64,000 bases of DNA from assembly GCA_015657535.1 (NCBI GenBank), contig JADHZB010002018.1, forward strand, positions 1-64,000, in the 5' to 3' direction. The translations under genes were made by a program, and so were the position numbers. This document shows positions 36,701 through 50,103 of the stretch, piece after piece. The notes below the pieces were generated by a model, which made no database searches, was not told where the DNA came from, and saw nothing but the letters and a program-made list of their open reading frames with translations. The stretch comes from Nephromyces sp. MM_2019. Lineage: Eukaryota; Apicomplexa; Aconoidasida; Nephromycida. Numbering within the stretch: position 1 is the stretch's first letter; each line of letters opens with the position of its first letter.

Positions 36701-37627
36701 TCAAATAAAACTATTTTAAATACCAGAAACAATATGAGAACATGCATACAAAAGTTAAAATTAGAGGCTAATATTAGATAGGCTTAAGCTTATAAATTAT
36801 GCTGATAAAGAAGGTTTCCATTAGTGTAATAAAACTTTCAAAGGCTCTCGAATTTCATAGTACCTTTTCTGTTGTATTTAAAATGTGAAAAAAGGACTTT
36901 TATGCTAATAGTTTTGCACACCATTGGGCTATGGTGAACTTGGTGCAAGCTCGTTTCATAAACCTCTATGTTGATTTTATAGAATCTGAGAAGCTTTAAT
37001 TTACTTAAGACCAAGCTCTAGGACGAGCACTTGTACTACTTGATTGCTAATATATTTAAATTCTTATAAACCCCAAGACCTCTTCTTGGAATACTGATTA
37101 TTTGATTTTTTTATTAAAAGTAAGTGTATTTATACCAATGTCTATGCTATGCATACAATTTTCAATTTGTTCCCAGAACGTAAAAGAAGTTAATCCAAAC
37201 AGCATTACATATATAGTGACAATAAACACTTTTATTTTATTACATTGTTTTTTATAACTTCCTTATCTCATCACAGCTTAGTAATTAGCATTATTATTTC
37301 ATTCAATTTTAATATACTATCTAGTTTGTTTCATTAAATAAAATTACTATGACTACGACAATCAACTATATATAGCTTTTGTTTTGTATAGGTTTGAATT
37401 ACCATCACATTTGACTACATAACAAAATATACATATTTCCAGTTTTAGCTTTAATAAATGTTCATAATCTAATTAAATAATAACCTATATTAATCTTTTT
37501 TGTTGTTATAAAAATAAACAGGAAACTCTTATCGAAAGCACTACTTACAATAAACTACACAATTCTATACATATATTTTTTACCGATACACAGTTAATGC
37601 CTTTTAGGAAATTTACACTTTGAAACA
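33782..37627. other. 3.8 kb gene desert
   Basis: Divergent intergenic region upstream of the 518-aa gene and the Ca2+-ATPase. No exon chain found. AGCTATATATA-like words recur (about 34664, 36594 and, in reverse, 37367). A stretch at about 36920-37050 is less AT-rich and can pair with itself in places (GCTCGT against ACGAGC), which may be a transcribed leader or nothing. Confidence 0.45.
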
Positions 37628-40600
37628 ATGAGCGACCTCCGACCCCAGGAGACCAACCCTTCCACGCTATTGGTTATAGATAACCCTGACACCCACAAAG
37701 AACCATCTTCTTATTCACCATCTTATTACAACCAACAAGCTGATGCCCCCTTAATTATCTCTACAGCCGAAAATCCTTTCGGTGTATCTAAAGAAACTTT
37801 TGCTGAAGTCATAGGCCACTATATAGAAAAAGATGCCAACAAGGAGGTTGAGGCACTTGACACAATGGGAGGATCTCAAGGTTTAGCCTCCTTCCTTAAA
37901 ACTGATGTCAATAAAGGTTTAAATAGTACTAATCTTCAAGAGGATGAAAGAATTGCTTCTTATGGCGAAAACCGTCTACCCAAAAGGAAGCTTTCTTGTA
38001 AGCAATTTAATGATATATTTTTATTCCATTGAAATTCTCCCAAAATTATCTTTTTAGCATTCTTCAAGCTATGCTATGATGCATTCAAGGATTTAATCAT
38101 GATTATACTTTTTATTTGTGGAGGAATATCAATTATATTTGGTGTAGCTTTTGGCGAGGATCCTTCTATAGGTAAACTAAGTATATCATTTTTTAAATCT
38201 TATTTTTATCTCAATTTAATAAATATAACCAGACTGGGTAGAAGGATTTGCTATATGGATGGCTATAATAATTGTAATTTTAATAACTGCGGGTAACGAT
38301 ATGGTAAAGGAACGACAATTTGATAAACTTGCCACTCTTATGGATGAAAAAAGATGTACTGTAATTAGAGATGGTCAAAAAACAGATATAAGCGTTTTTA
38401 ACATATTTGTTGGTGACATTTTAAGCTTAGAGGTTGGTGACGAAGTTCCAGCTGACTGTGTCATCCTCACCTCAAACAAGATCCGAGTTGATGAGTCTTC
38501 TTTAACTGGTCAGTACCTTTTAACATCAGTTTAAAGACATGTTTAAAGTCTAAGAAAATAATTTGGATAGTCCACTTATAACTATAATTTTAATCTACTT
38601 TTATACCTCTCAATTCTAGGTGAACCTGATCACATGAAGAAAAACAGCATTGAGAATTGCGTGATAGAATTTAAGGAAGCTATCAATCAATCAAAGCAAA
38701 CAAAGCAAAATGTAACTTTTGAAGAATCAATCAAAATATCTTCACCAGTTACATTATCAGGATCAACTATATCAAACGGTTCAGGCACTGCTATGGTATT
38801 AGCGGTAGGTAGTAATACAGTCTCTGGATCTGCATTCCAAAAGATGTACCTAACAGCTGAACCTACACCTTTACAGAGTAAATAAAAAAAGTTTCAATTA
38901 AAACTCAAGACACATTACTCTTCGCTCTATTTTTATATTTACAGATAAGCTTAACGCACTTACCCACCATATAGGGAAATTTGGTCTTGGAAGTGCATTT
39001 TTAGCACTTGTTCTATTAGCTGGACAGTAATATAAAGATCTTTTTATTAATGACTAAATATTCTATTAAATACTATATTGTTGAATTCAGATTTTGGATC
39101 ATATACCTACTTACTGAAACTGAGTTAAGGCCAGACTCGAATCATATTCTCCAAGAACACCTTGAGTTCGTTATAATTGCTGTAAGTGTAAAGCTTCATA
39201 TATATGCAATTAAATTTATAAAAGCTTTAACTTTACAGATAACAGTCATTGTTGTAGCTGTCCCAGAAGGCTTACCTTTGGCTGTTACTCTTTCATTAGC
39301 TTATAGCATAAATCGTATGCTTAAAGATCAAAACTTTGTTCGTAGACTTAATGCATGCGAAATAATGGGTGGTGCTGATCAAATCTGCAGTGATAAAACT
39401 GGAACTTTAACTCAAAATAAAATGTCTGTTGACAATTACTGGAATGGATCTAGTCTTCAACAATATGGTGATACTTTGGAAATTAATGTACCGAACTTGG
39501 GAGCATTTACTAAGGTTCTCAAGCTTTATCAATAAATTTTATCAATTAAACCAACATCTTTTTATATTTCAGCCATTCCAAGATGGTATGGCATTAAATA
39601 ATACTGCATATTTGCAATCAGAGGAGGTATTACTCCCAGGTGCTGGTAACAAAACGGCTTTGATAAAAACTGGAATTGGATCAAGCACCGAATGTGCGAT
39701 GCTATACTATCTTGATCGAATGGGTTACAATTATCAGAACACTCGCAATATTGCAAACAATGAAAAACTTGTATGATTTTTTTTAAGCTTACTTTTTAGA
39801 TAAGCTCCATGTCTTCATTGCTATTCTTACTTTCAGATTGTTGACCAACAAATTTTTACAAGTGAAAGGAAAATGATGTCCACTACTATCAAAATTGAGG
39901 AAAATGGAAAGGTCAAATATAGAACCTTTGTAAAAGGAGCTGCTGAAAAGATATTACATTTTTGTAACTTCCGTGTGGACTCAAAATGCGAGCTTAAAAA
40001 GTAAGATCATTTAAATAATTTTTTTTCATCAAAGTACTTTGACACTCTAACACTCTTGCAAACAGACTTGACAGTTCTGATAAGCAAAAGATAGAAAAAC
40101 TTGTGATACAAAGCATGGCAAATCAAGCACTACGATGTGTTTGTCTTGCCTATAAGGATTTTGACCCTGAGCAACAACCAAACTGGAAAGAATATAATGA
40201 ATCCAGTGCATGTTACAATATGGAAAAAGATCTTGTATGTCTTGGAATTCTAGGAATTCGGTAAAATTGAAAACTTTCTTTAAACTTCTCCTTTTTATCG
40301 AAAACTATAAATAAAATTATACAGCGATCCCGTACGACTAGGAGTTCCAACAGCTATAAAACAGTGCAAAGAGGCAGGCATTAAAGTCCGAATGATCACA
40401 GGGGACAATATTGACACAGCAAAGCAGATTGCAATCATGTGTGGTATATTTAATCCTGAAAGTGGGGGAATTGCTATGCTTGGTGCAGATTTTTATAAAC
40501 TAATAGGAGGAGTTGTTTGCCAAAAATGCCAAACAGAGTTTTGTGATTGTGTCATTGATCCCAAGCTTGCTAGCCAAACTGGAAAATCTGTTAGAACTGA

Positions 40601-42471
40601 CGTTATCCGTAACTTTGATGCCTTCAAATCTATTTCCCCCAAGTAATAAATAGCATTCCGTTAATTGCAAAACTAAAATAATGTATTTCATCATTTCATA
40701 GAACTAGTTACACAAGTTTTATATTTTCTTATGTGTAGGCTTGAAGTTATGGCAAGATCACAACCAAGAGACAAATACGCTTTAGTTACTGGGCTTAAGC
40801 AAATGGGTTCAGTTGTTGCTGTTACAGGTGATGGCAACAATGATGCCCCAGCCCTTAAAAAGGCTGATGTAGGATTTGCTATGGGTATTGCTGGCAGAGA
40901 TGTAGCAAAGTTAGCAGCAGATATTATTATATTGGACGACAACTTCGAGAGTATTGTAAAGGTTTGTTCTACCTTTTTTCTTTTTCTCAAATTCACAATC
41001 TAATATTTTTTCATCAGGCTGTGAAATGGGGAAGAGGTGTATTTGAAAACATAAGAAGATTTTTATCTTTTCAGCTTACTGTAAATGTTGTTGCAGTTTG
41101 CTTTACTTTACTAACATGTAACTTTCAATTTTAAATACTTATATTAATTAAATACACTCTTTTCAAAATTTTTATTAATAAATTCAGCTCTCACACTCCG
41201 TCAATCACCACTGACTGCATTGCAACTATTATGGGTCAACTTGATTATGGACTCATTTGCATCTTTAGCATTAGCAACAGAACCACCTTCGGATGAATTA
41301 CTGTCTCGACCACCACATAAAAGAACAGAATACTTAATTAATAAGGTATTTTCATAATATACCGATGACTTTAGAAACAAGATAATTTCCTGAATTTTAA
41401 CACTTTTTGATATTCTAGAATATGTTCGCAATGATAATATCTCAAGCCATATACCAATTAACGATACTTATGATTTTGGTATTCACTGCTGACCTCTTTA
41501 TTCCTGAAGTTGAGTGGGGATATGTCGATGATGAAATGAGAACTACTTACAACTTTTCAGAATTTTCAGGTAAACAGTCTTATTTAATTATAAAAGCTGA
41601 CATATTTCAATAACTAATTCCTTTTAAACTTTTCTATCTTATTCTTATGAAATCTTTCCAGATGAAGCCAAAAAATATATCCGAAGTGGGCGCAGATTTC
41701 TTCCTTTTAGTTCTGAATATGACTACCGAGATGAATGGCTCCACCACATTGGACCAAGTCGTCATATGACCATTGTGTTTAACACTTTTGTATTTCTTCA
41801 AGTGTTCAATCTTTTCAACGCTAGGAACACAAAACGAAAATGGAACATCTTTTCAGGGATAATGAGCAATAGACTATGGATTAGCATATTCTTTCTGATT
41901 ATAATTTTACAAACACTAATTGTATACTTTGGAGGAGTTATTTTCTCCACTCATTTTGAGGTAATCTAAAATCTGATTGTTCTTAGACACTTAACACAGC
42001 TTTGACTATTACCTATATAGGGTCTTACGGGTGTACAATGGTTGATTTGTCTAGCTTTTGCACTAGGAGGCTTCCCAGTTCATTGGCTCATGAAATACTT
42101 CCCTGCTAAGATACTTCCTGAAGCCGGTCAAAAAGAAGTAGACATACTCAACGAGCCAAGATCAATAGCTTTAGCTTCAAGAGGAAGGTATATATCTAAA
42201 TGTCCTCACGTAATTTTTTATGCATTTTCATTTATGAACTTGTGATTATTTATTGAAAATCAGACTTTCACGGGAAAATTTCTCAAGACTTTCAGCTGGA
42301 ATATTTACATCTTCGGAAATAAGGAAGGATTTGTAAGAATTATCTATTTATATAAATTTTATGAATTATAATTGCTATTTTCTTAATTACCACAGTATAA
42401 AAAGATCTATGACCCAAAGTATTGGCAAAAGAGACTCACTTCTACGTGCATCTACAGTAAACTTCAACTGA
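37628..42471 (+). CDS. Plasma-membrane type Ca2+-transporting P-type ATPase (P2B)
   Basis: ATP-driven Ca2+ export pump in the plasma membrane or an acidic store membrane. About 18 exons with short introns (mostly 45-110 nt) encode roughly 1150-1200 aa. In order: cytosolic N-terminus; TM1 ([20 protein letters not shown]); actuator domain with [20 protein letters not shown] and DESSLTG; TM4 with [19 protein letters not shown]; phosphorylation site [21 protein letters not shown]-domain with [34 protein letters not shown]; a Cys-rich loop [31 protein letters not shown]; and TM5-10 with [25 protein letters not shown] and [16 protein letters not shown] mark P2B (PMCA) rather than SERCA. The C-tail is short and Ser/Arg-rich ([21 protein letters not shown]), a possible regulatory segment. 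The stop is TGA at 42469-42471. Confidence 0.95.
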
Positions 42472-43448
42472 TGTCATTTTAATTTTGAAACCAACCAACG
42501 TTAGTGAGGTTTGAAATAGCATATTTTTGGACATTCATTAATATTTGAAATTTTTCTTATAACTTGTACACTATCATAAATCTATAAGTATAAGTACTTC
42601 AATTTGTATTGGATTAACCTGTTTTTGAACTTTGCCAAAATCCGGCTATTTACTATTAATCTTTTTCTAATGCCCAATAACCTACATATCTTAAAGTTGA
42701 TTACAAAATTTTTTACTACTTTTACTTTGAATACTCTTAACTTTACCTTGGTCATTAAACTTAGTCCAGACAAAACACTATTTTTTTTAACTGTGTGCAA
42801 TAACTTTGAGTTTAACTATACGGAAAAATTGTGAGCTTAGAATTATTTTTATGATAAAATATGCTCAACATCGTCTAGTTAGTTTTTTTTTAAAATTATT
42901 TTTAATTGTTTTGATTCTTAAAAATTTAATAAAAATGCAATTAGAGCGTTGAGTTGGTGACATTTGATTATTTTTTATAATGTTTTTATCTGGTTTGAAA
43001 GATTCACAAAATTTAAATTTACAAAAACTGTGAACTTTACTTTTTAAAACAACATACTTGGAGATGAAAGATAATCTCAATTACAACTTGTAATCAATTC
43101 AACTAAATGAGAGTCTAGTAAATCTCATTTTTGAAAGTGATGAGATCAAGTTTGATGCTTGACTAAGTAACAAATTAATAGATATTTTACCATGCTTTTA
43201 AAATTAAAATGATTTGTAAGAACTTGGAATTATCTAAGCAGATTTTACAAGGTGAGTTATATAGGCTGTAATTACAGAATTAAAATTTGTGATAGCTAAC
43301 TTAAAGTATATAACCATTAGTGAATTTAATAAATCAATATTTAATGTTTCGAGATTGAACTATGTTTGATTTATCTATATTGTTATAAAATAGCAAATCA
43401 ACAACACATTTATAATGTTAGAGCCAAGAGCAAGGTAGATCAAAATAG
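42472..43448. other. Intergenic region
   Basis: Downstream of the Ca2+-ATPase. Overlapping 60-75 codon frames on both strands at 42582-43080 look like chance. Confidence 0.45.
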
Positions 43449-44214
43449 TTAAATATACTTGTAAGTATTCTAATTAAACTCAAAAGTGAAGCAGGGATAA
43501 TCAAGAAAAATTTATGTAAATTGAGAGTTTTTCTTTTTTACACATTTTTTCTAGTTCATAAATGTAATCAACACATTCTATCATTAACAATCATTGAGAA
43601 AAGCAATGCCAATAATTATGAAAATCGCATCAAAGATGACTTGCATTATACCACATTACCTAGATTACTTCAAGTATCAAGCAAAGGTATTGACCACGAT
43701 GCAGTAAGTTTAAATACCTAAAATTGCACATAAAACACAATTTTTAAAATCATATATTAATTAGAATCCACCACCATATCCCATTATTAATATTCGTAGG
43801 TGGTTACGTATTTGTGTTAGTGCACCTTATTTACTTTTATTAAGATTTTAGGGAAGGGGAACCAAATACCGAAATATCAAAGTTAATGTAATTGTAAATA
43901 AAAGATATAAAGAAATTTAATAAGTGGTATTCTTATTAATAGCCATGAAAATCGGTCCAACCAGCAAAATATTAAGCATCAAGATGATGAAATTGTTAAG
44001 CTAACAGTGTATTAAACTTATTCAAAATAATTCGTAACTAAGCTTGAAGAAAATAGCCGGATAACTGAGTCTATGCTAATGGGAGATCAAGATATCATAT
44101 CCAAAGCTCTAGGTCTAAATAGATTGATAAAAATATCTTACAATTGAAAAAATTATGATTTTCTTAGATATAGCGGAGCTTGAAAAATTGGATATTGAAG
44201 CATTATTTCGGTGA
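43449..44214 (+). CDS. Small secreted helical protein, 5' end unresolved
   Basis: Six phase-consistent exons: up to 43703, 43765-43799, 43852-43881, 43943-44006, 44043-44112, 44168-44214 (TGA). The first exon encodes a hydrophobic leader (LRVFLFYTFFLVHKCNQHIL) but its frame has no ATG back to a TAG at 43446-43448. The real start must be in an upstream exon or needs a sequence fix. Then follow IKDDLHYTTLPRLLQVSSKG, PPPYPIINIRREGEPN, a polar spacer HENRSNQQNIKHQDDE, and an acidic helical tail with ITESMLMGDQDIISKALDIA and LEKLDIEALFR. The exon phases agree through five introns, which makes chance unlikely. Size is about 150 aa. Family unknown; the leader suggests secretion. Confidence 0.6.
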
Positions 44215-44609
44215 GCAATACAGCGACAAACTTCAAATTCAAATCATAAAGTTCCCAAGCAAAAATAAAGTAATATAAGTTAATTAGGCTGTATAAGACC
44301 GAGTATCTGATTGGGTCCAGTGAGCATTGTATAAAAACTGTAGAATATGTTTGATTCAGTTCTTTTCTTTTTTAATTTTCAAGTTTGTATTTTTAAATAA
44401 ATTTTAAACAAAAATAGTTTTAGGGTTACAAAATTAAAAATAAGTTTTGTTTATTTACAAAAGAGATGTTACTAAAGTCAAAGGGGGAAATGAATAAGAA
44501 AATTTACAGATGCGTAGGAGTTATGCTATGCTGTTAATGTTTACTATTAATCAAATCAAGATGAGTTAAGTAATGATTATTAGTAAAAATTTGTTTCTGA
44601 ATAAGTCTC
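44215..44609. other. Convergent intergenic region
   Basis: 3' flanks of the small secreted gene and the 693-aa gene. Nothing else seen. Confidence 0.45.
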
Positions 44610-46841
44610 TTAAGTTCTGTTAAGCTTTGTATTTGGATCCCAGATTTCAGATGAGGTTATCAAGCTATCATGAGAGTTGTGTAGTATGTCATTCATCTTT
44701 ATCAGATTTTCAATTTGATTGCTCGTAGACTCATTTAGCCATTTCAATCGTGAATCCTCATCATCCTTCATAAATGCTTCAATGTCGTTATTTAATCCGT
44801 TGGAAATACTTGTATTTGAATATTTGCCCTTCATGGAGCTTATAAATTTTCGAGTAACGTCTAGTAGTGTTATGCAATGAAGAAATTGAACAAATATGAA
44901 TTGATCCGCTACAGAGTTAGTGTGGTCATCGTGAGCCGTTATAACAGTCTCTGTAATGTTTTCATTTGTGATAAAATTGTTTCCAAGTGGGTTGAAATCT
45001 CTATAACAATCATTGTATACTGGAAAATTGTCTAAGTCCTTGGTTAGTTTTGTATTATTAAATTTAGATTCGTTTGATTTCAACTGAGAAATTCCATCAA
45101 TATCAGATTGATTTATTGAGTCAGGAGAATTTCGAGTGTGAAGTGAATGGAATTTCTGATTACGGGGAAGTATGGTAGAGTTTGAGGAGTAAAGGGGTGC
45201 ATCAACCGGTTGTGTAAAGTCATAACTGTTTAGTTTGATCTTGTAGGATTTGTTAGAACATTCAATCTTTTTTAAATATTTCAAGAAATCCCTTTCTTCG
45301 TTTGCTTCAAGCTCAGATTTTAAACACGTCTGGTAACTTGTATTTGAGGATTGAGAATCGGCACTGGTTTTATCTAAAACTATTGGCTTTCGTTTTCTAG
45401 GGCTTGTGTTCAATGAGTCAGTGATAGGTGATGTCTCAGATTTGAGTTGCTGATCAACTTAAAAAAGATAAATAGGAAATAGGAATGTTGTAAATAATAA
45501 ATGTATATGCAAGGTAAGAATAAACTTCATATCATAAGGGTTATACCTGTTGGGGTACTAATTTTTGAAGTGGATTCCTTCAATTTCAAAATCGGTGATT
45601 CCTTGATAGGCTCCTGTGATGGCTTTTTGCTTTTAGCACTCCTGTCTTCTTGCTGAGACTTTAATGGGGTCTTACGTTTTCTCTCCTGAGAGCCTAATGA
45701 TCTGATGGGTGATTCAGTAGTAGTTGATTTTTCACCTTTAATACTTCTTTGGGGGGTTCTTGTCGAAACTTGTGGTTTGGAAGGTGAAAATGCCTGACTC
45801 TGGTCATTTCCATAGAAATCATCCAAGTCAGAGCCATCTTCATTTTCTTTCATTGAGAGTGATGGGCACTTATATGTGAAACAAGCACACTTTAAAGCAA
45901 AATCCCAAGCTTCACGTCCCAAAAGATGTGCTATTCTTAGTAAAGTAGGTACTGTAGCTACAGTGAAAATATTCTTAACATCACAAAAATTATTGTTCTG
46001 CAGTATTTCTTGCCAGAGCTTAGAGTTGGTTGATGATATTGAGCGTAGTTTTCTTAAAAGCAAGCGTCGCCCATCTGCACCCAGACGAATGTTCAGGTTG
46101 CTTTGCCATGCTTCATATGAATATTTTGATGGATTGGAAATCATCTCAAAAGAATAGGAACCAAAATCAAATTTTTTTACGTCAGCAGTGTGGCATTCCT
46201 TTTCAAAATCATCAAGTTCTTCCATTTCCTTGAATGCTTGATCATATTTAGTAGAACGTTTTTTGTTCTTTATCTTCTTTGTATTGCTATATGGATCAGA
46301 TCGGGATTGTGGTGTATTATTCGGTGTGTCTAGGGAATTATTTTCCATTGAAGATACTAAACCGTTAGTGTCTCCATAGAGAACATAGTCATTAAACTTT
46401 TTCGTGCTTTTAGAAATTGGAGTTTTAATTAATTTCTCACAACCCTCAATGTCATATGAATTAATTAGATCTTGACCTCTAAAACTATTTGGAAAAAGAG
46501 GTGTTGGTTCATTGTTTAAAGGGCTTATTTGAATGGAGAGATGCGGTTCATTTTCATCGAGGTCATCATTAGTACCAATTTCAGTACTCTCAATTCCGTC
46601 TGTCTTTAAGTTATTGAGTGATTGGCCTTGGAGGGATTCAACATTTTCTTCTGTGATATTTTTCATTGAGCTTTTGTTCTGAATAAATATAATCTTGCAG
46701 ATTAGAGCTTGGAAGAAATTTTCTAGTGCAAAGATATACCTTTTCCGGTGATGTCTCTGCTAATGTAAGCTCAGTGTCTTTGGCTTCCGTCTTGGGTAGT
46801 TCAAAACCTTCGTATGAGTGCTGATCGCCCATTGATATCAT
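44610..46841 (-). CDS. Hypothetical protein, 693 aa, with a helical core
   Basis: Three exons (46841-46740, 46678-45547, 45457-44610) join exactly to 693 aa. Start: MISMGDQHSYEGFEL at 46841 or the internal Met at 46832. Ends are acidic and polar. The ordered part is at about residues 200-310: FDFGSYSFEMISNPSKYSYE, EAWQSNLNIRLGADGRRLLL, RKLRSISSTNSKLWQEIL, FTVATVPTLLRIAHLLGREA, WDFALKCACFTYKC. Lys-rich clusters KKIKNKKRSTKYD and KRKTPLKSQQ look like nuclear localisation signals. The C-terminal third is Ser/Asn-rich with a helical piece (FIFVQFLHCITLLDVTRKF). No signal peptide. A nuclear, apicomplexan-specific protein is a guess from composition; I do not recognise the family. Confidence 0.75.
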
Positions 46842-48354
46842 CTTGAGATAAAAGTGGTACGGACTTCAAGCGAGAGGGAGACCTCTCGCTCTTATGGATT
46901 GGGATGCTCTAATTAGTAGTGGCCTTAAGCTAAAATACAATTTTATCATTTAAACACGATCGATGATATTTCTTCCTAAAAAATTCCAAAATATTGCTAT
47001 TGTTAAGAGTGTATATGCATCTATTTTACCGCTAGCTCCTTCTATCCAAATATAAATTGATAAAGTGCGAGCTTTTAGAAAGGTTAAAAAAAACCGTGGC
47101 AGTTTAGATCTAACTATAAATGTTTGAAGTTAAAAAATAAAGCCTAGTATCGTCACCTCTATGCTGTAAAAAACAATATAGCTCAAGTGTTGTTCTGATG
47201 CTATGATAAAGACATCAGGGTATTAGTAAATAATTATAATTTATTAATTCAGAAGCTTTAGTAGTTTAGCTGGAATGAAGAGGTAAAAAAATATATAGGA
47301 GAAGATTTATTCAATGAAAATTTTATCACTTAATTCTTTAGCTGTTTTATAAAGAACCTGTGAGCTTTCAGCAAATGTTATCATAGTGATAAGAATGCGA
47401 AAAGACATTGTTTATTCCAAACACAGCTAAATGCTAATAAGGTAGCAATGGCCTAATATTTTAATAAGTAATAATAGATTTGTGTTCTACATAGTGTATG
47501 TGTGTACATTTGGAAAATAATATTTCGATGCTTACTTATGTTGAGTAAAAAATAATTTCTATTAATTCTGTAAGACACCTGTCTCGTTGATCTACTATAT
47601 CTTAATTGTCATGAACGGTTTTATACTTTTTATGAATTGTTTCGGGGAGTTAGAAAAATTAGAAAAACCTAATTTATCGACTAATTTGTTGATATAATTT
47701 TTCACAACATTGAATAACCTAAGAATTTAGTACTTGTATCCATGATTACGTAAATGAATAATAATTTGCACAAGTGAACTAAACTATTTAAACTTCTACA
47801 AAGCCCAAAGTATGTAATATAGAAGTGTAAATTTTTCAAAATTCAAGCATCTTTTTGTTACTTTAAAGTCGTAACATTACATTGAATTTAATTACATACA
47901 TTTGGATACAACTTGTTATGTTTTATGAATTTTGTTTGGTAGGATTGTTATAATTTTTTCGAGGTAACAGCTAAAAAGAGTTAATTCACTTGAGTATTCA
48001 ATTTTAAGTGACTTTATGACATTGATCTAACAGGAATTAAAGTAATATTTATTACCTATATATACTTGAATCTTTTTTCGACACAAACAATTAATTTTAT
48101 GTGCATAATTTTTGTTTATTCCTATGACTTGTTGAATAATAGATTATTTAATCAACAACCCATTGACTCACAGAGCCAATTTACTGGTTATCTATTTAAA
48201 TAAAGAGTTTACTAAGAATTATTTCTTCCTCAGCACATCTTAAATTTCCTATAAGTTATATAAATATATATATAACAAGTTTCTTCCTAAATATTTTATA
48301 TTAGAACGTTCGAATCTTTTAAATTGAGAACCCTTTTAACAGTTTACAAAATCT
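46842..48354. other. Divergent intergenic region, 1.5 kb
   Basis: Between the 693-aa gene and Cpn20. No coding or RNA signal seen. AT-rich with scattered TATATA boxes. Confidence 0.45.
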
Positions 48355-50103
48355 ATGAGTTACTCAATTATAAAAATGTACACCAATAGAGCTTTTCTTA
48401 TTCCCCACGCAAGAAACAACAAAACGATTCAAATGAATGGCCTTCAGAGAGTTTTTCTCCCACTCGTTCTCTTTTTTATTTCAAGCTGTACACTACAGTT
48501 TACAACAGCTTTCAAAAATCCTACGGGCCCTGAAACAGTAAGTAAAGAAAGTACCTCCTACTTGCACAACTTTAGTCTATATATGATGCCATTGATAGAA
48601 TTAAACTCTCACTTGACTCAGTATTACCCTCTTGAAAATTACCTTGCAACACTTATGAATAACCGAAATTTTGATATTTTATCAGGGAGCGCAATTTTTA
48701 AATATCTCACCCCGTAACAAAGGATTTTCTGGATCAATTACTAGTATGAACCATCTGAAAACATCACTAGAATGATAAAATAATACTCATAAATTTCCTA
48801 TCAGGTAAATATGCACATAAACTTGATGGTATAACCATAAGCAACCCCTTAAAACCAGTAGGCGACAAAATATTCATCAAACTAAAAGAAACTGAAAAAA
48901 CAACTCCGGGAGGACTTGTTCTACCTACTGAGGTTAATTTTTGACCTGCTTATTTATATTATTTTTAACTGACCTGCTGGTGAATCTTAAACCCCAAGAA
49001 TTATACATACCTATTAGCGCTATCAACTTTACCTCTATTTAGGGACAACCACATAATTTCACAAATTTTCTTTATACTTTCAGCAACGAGTAAAGCAGGG
49101 AACAGGGAAAGTAATTGCTGTTGCAAGCGAAATTTATAATAAGCTATCGCGGTAATGTTTCTCGACAAATTATTTTTATTAAAGCATACGATCTTGCGCT
49201 TGGCTGAGCTTGTTGTTATTGAGTCATAAAACATCAAGGGTATGGTATAAAGCGCTACAAATAATTGGGAAAATTAAGCTTGAAATTTTAGACTTATTCA
49301 AGAAGTTATATCTTTCAAGTTGCATTTTAATGACTCCCTAAAGCTTTTTATCCAATAATTTTACATAATTATACCTCAATTTGGGTAATTTTTATCAATA
49401 CAGAACGACCATCCCATCAGAAATCAAACCGGGTGATTGGATCATATTCAGCCGAAACAATATTGTTGAGGTATATACCTATCGAAATTACCCGTTCAAC
49501 ATAGTTATAATTTATTTTTATTTCTACTAAACTTAAAATTTAAATATTTTTATCCTTTATATGCAGTTAAAATACGATGATAATGATTGTGCACTAATTT
49601 CATACGATGATGCATTAGCGAAGGTTTCCGAAAATGAATTTGAGCTAGATATAAACAATTTAAAACCATTGAAAGATATGTAAGTATCAATGAACACTTA
49701 CATGTAAGCTTAATGTAAGAAACTTGAAATATTTTTAAATTTTTATAGGGTATTCATAAAACTAAACAAAGAAAGTAAAAAGACACCTGGCGGTCTTATT
49801 CTCTCACAGCAAAGAAAAAATACATTTACAAATGATGGTGAAGTCATTGCTGTTGGCCAAGGGACTTACGACAATAATGGGAAAAGATTACCAATTGAAG
49901 TAATTATATTTAATTACAAAATTTTATTTTTTATAATACAAACTTCAATAATTTGTTGGTTAATTTTGAATATTTTACCTTGATAGGTCAAAGGTGGTGA
50001 TAAAGTAAGATTTAGCTCATATGCCTCGGAGAATGAAGAATTTAAGATTAATGGTGAAAAGTACACAATTTTATCCATAGATGATATTATAGCTAAGTGG
50101 TAG
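48355..50103 (+). CDS. CPN20: Plastid-type co-chaperonin Cpn20 (double GroES)
   Basis: Co-chaperonin for the plastid Cpn60, expected in the apicoplast. Two GroES domains in tandem. First: LKPVGDKIFIKLKETEKTTP, GGLVLPTE, GKVIAVASE, IKPGDWIIFSR, LKYDDNDCALISYDDAL (exons 48805-48932, 49084-49151, 49404-49470, 49567-49679). Second: VFIKLNKESKKTPGGLILSQ, DGEVIAVGQGTYD, VKGGDKVRFSSYAS, EKYTILSIDDIIAKW (exons 49749-49899, 49987-50103, stop TAG). The exon at 48355-48713 holds a hydrophobic leader; the Met at 48433 gives MNGLQRVFLPLVLFFISSCT, a good signal peptide, then a transit-like Ser/Asn/Tyr stretch. That fits bipartite apicoplast targeting. The join of leader exon to the first GroES exon does not fit in phase with the obvious donor at 48714, so a short exon or another donor is missing. 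Confidence 0.92.

Noticed and set aside
39562..39756. Antisense frame in the Ca2+-ATPase
   Set aside because: Shadow of the pump exon.
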